Shown here: piece by piece, positions 5,147-5,645 of the stretch
Numbering within the stretch: position 1 is the stretch's first letter
Layout of the letters: each line of letters opens with the position of its first letter
Origin: Bacteroidetes bacterium QS_8_68_15
Lineage (GTDB): Bacteria; Bacteroidota; Rhodothermia; Rhodothermales; Salinibacteraceae
DNA length: 5,645 nt
Direction of reading: 5' to 3'
NCBI GenBank assembly: GCA_003023245.1
Contig: PXTR01000065.1
Span: forward strand, 1 to 5,645
The notes under the pieces: model-generated
Seen by the model: only the letters and a program-made list of their open reading frames with translations
What the model was told of the DNA's origin: nothing
The model's database searches: none
Made by a program: the position numbers and the translations under genes

Positions 5147-5645
5147 GTGCCAACGACCGACAAACAGCAAAGCAGTTTGGCAAGCGAAAACGACAGCAAA
5201 AAAGACACTCCGGGTTTAGACCGCCGGCTCGTGCGGCGGATGGGGACGTACCTGTGGCCCTACAAGGGCTGGGTCGCCCTCGCGGTGGGGCTGACGCTCA
5301 GCGCAGCGCTTTTGGGCGCGCTGCGGCCGTGGCTCACCAAAATCGCCATCGACAACTACATCGTCGAAGGCGACCTCAGTGGGCTGCGCTGGATCATCCT
5401 CGCGCTGGTGGGGGCGCTGGTGGTGGAGGGCGCGATGGCCTTCGTCAACGAGTATCTCACCAAGTGGATCGGCCAGCAGGCCATCTACGACCTGCGCACC
5501 AAGGTCTTCGCCCACGTGCAGCGCCAGCGCCTGGCCTTCTTCGACGACACGCCGGTGGGCCGCCTCATCACGCGCACCACCAGCGACGTGGAGTCGATCA
5601 ACCAGGTGCTCTCCAGCGGCCTCGTCGTGATCCTGGGCGACCTGG
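5147..5645 (+). CDS. ABC exporter half-transporter, second subunit (BmrD/TM288-like), 5' part
   Basis: The first 166 codons of a second membrane-spanning ABC exporter subunit, cut by the window end, so its ATPase domain is not visible. The protein starts MPTTDKQQSS, followed by a polar tail to about residue 24. Then comes the family's opening RRLVRRMGTYLWPYKGW (26-42), membrane segment 1 (about 43-60, into LRPWLTKIAIDNYI), and segment 2 (about 81-101). The conserved intracellular stretch IGQQAIYDLRTKVFAHVQRQRLAFFDDTPVGRLITRTTSDVESIN (108-152) follows, then the start of segment 3. The pattern fits the consensus-site partner of heterodimeric exporters, matching the degenerate-site subunit at 1932-4052; if so, its unseen Walker B should carry Glu. 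GTG 5147 is the first start codon after the rnz stop. The frame is the same as that of rnz, with only TAG 5093-5095 between. No Shine-Dalgarno site is present. Confidence 0.9.
   Translation, partial: MPTTDKQQSSLASENDSKKDTPGLDRRLVRRMGTYLWPYKGWVALAVGLTLSAALLGALRPWLTKIAIDNYIVEGDLSGLRWIILALVGALVVEGAMAFVNEYLTKWIGQQAIYDLRTKVFAHVQRQRLAFFDDTPVGRLITRTTSDVESINQVLSSGLVVILGDL

Overview
The window is GC-rich, densely coded bacterial chromosome with every gene on the + strand. No start codon has a recognisable Shine-Dalgarno sequence, and three of the five starts are GTG. The small NTF2-like protein is very acidic (30 Asp/Glu against 9 Lys/Arg in 129 residues). High GC, missing Shine-Dalgarno sites and acidic proteins together suggest a salt-adapted member of the Bacteroidota/Rhodothermota side of the tree (Salinibacter/Rhodothermus-like). 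This placement is an inference; there is no rRNA or other marker to test it.

Layout from left to right: the last codons of an unidentified upstream gene overlap, by GTGA, the start of fmt (methionyl-tRNA formyltransferase, 40-993). A gap of about 290 bases follows, holding a degenerate heptad repeat and an AT-richer stretch. Next is a small SnoaL/NTF2-like protein (1286-1675), followed by a strong hairpin (1705-1736) and about 195 bases in which I recognise nothing. Then comes a half-size ABC exporter (1932-4052), ribonuclease Z (rnz, 4145-5095) and the first 166 codons of a second half-size ABC exporter (from 5147, cut by the window end).

The two ABC half-transporters look like the two subunits of one heterodimeric exporter of the BmrC/BmrD or TM287/TM288 kind. 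The first has Asp where the catalytic Glu after Walker B is expected, which is the mark of the degenerate-site subunit. Between them sits rnz, a tRNA 3'-end maturation enzyme with no obvious link to transport. The first subunit also carries about 105 extra low-complexity residues inside its nucleotide-binding domain, directly after the A-loop tyrosine.

The most unusual non-coding feature is a pair of imperfect inverted repeats, each built from tandem 7-base units but of unrelated sequence (about AACCCCR and GACGRYG). One lies before rnz and ends at the base before its start codon. The other begins inside the last codons of rnz, contains its stop codon, and ends 4 bases before the start of the second ABC gene. 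A one-armed relative of the second type follows the fmt stop. These look like a dispersed repeat class that settles at gene borders and may also act on RNA ends or on translation.
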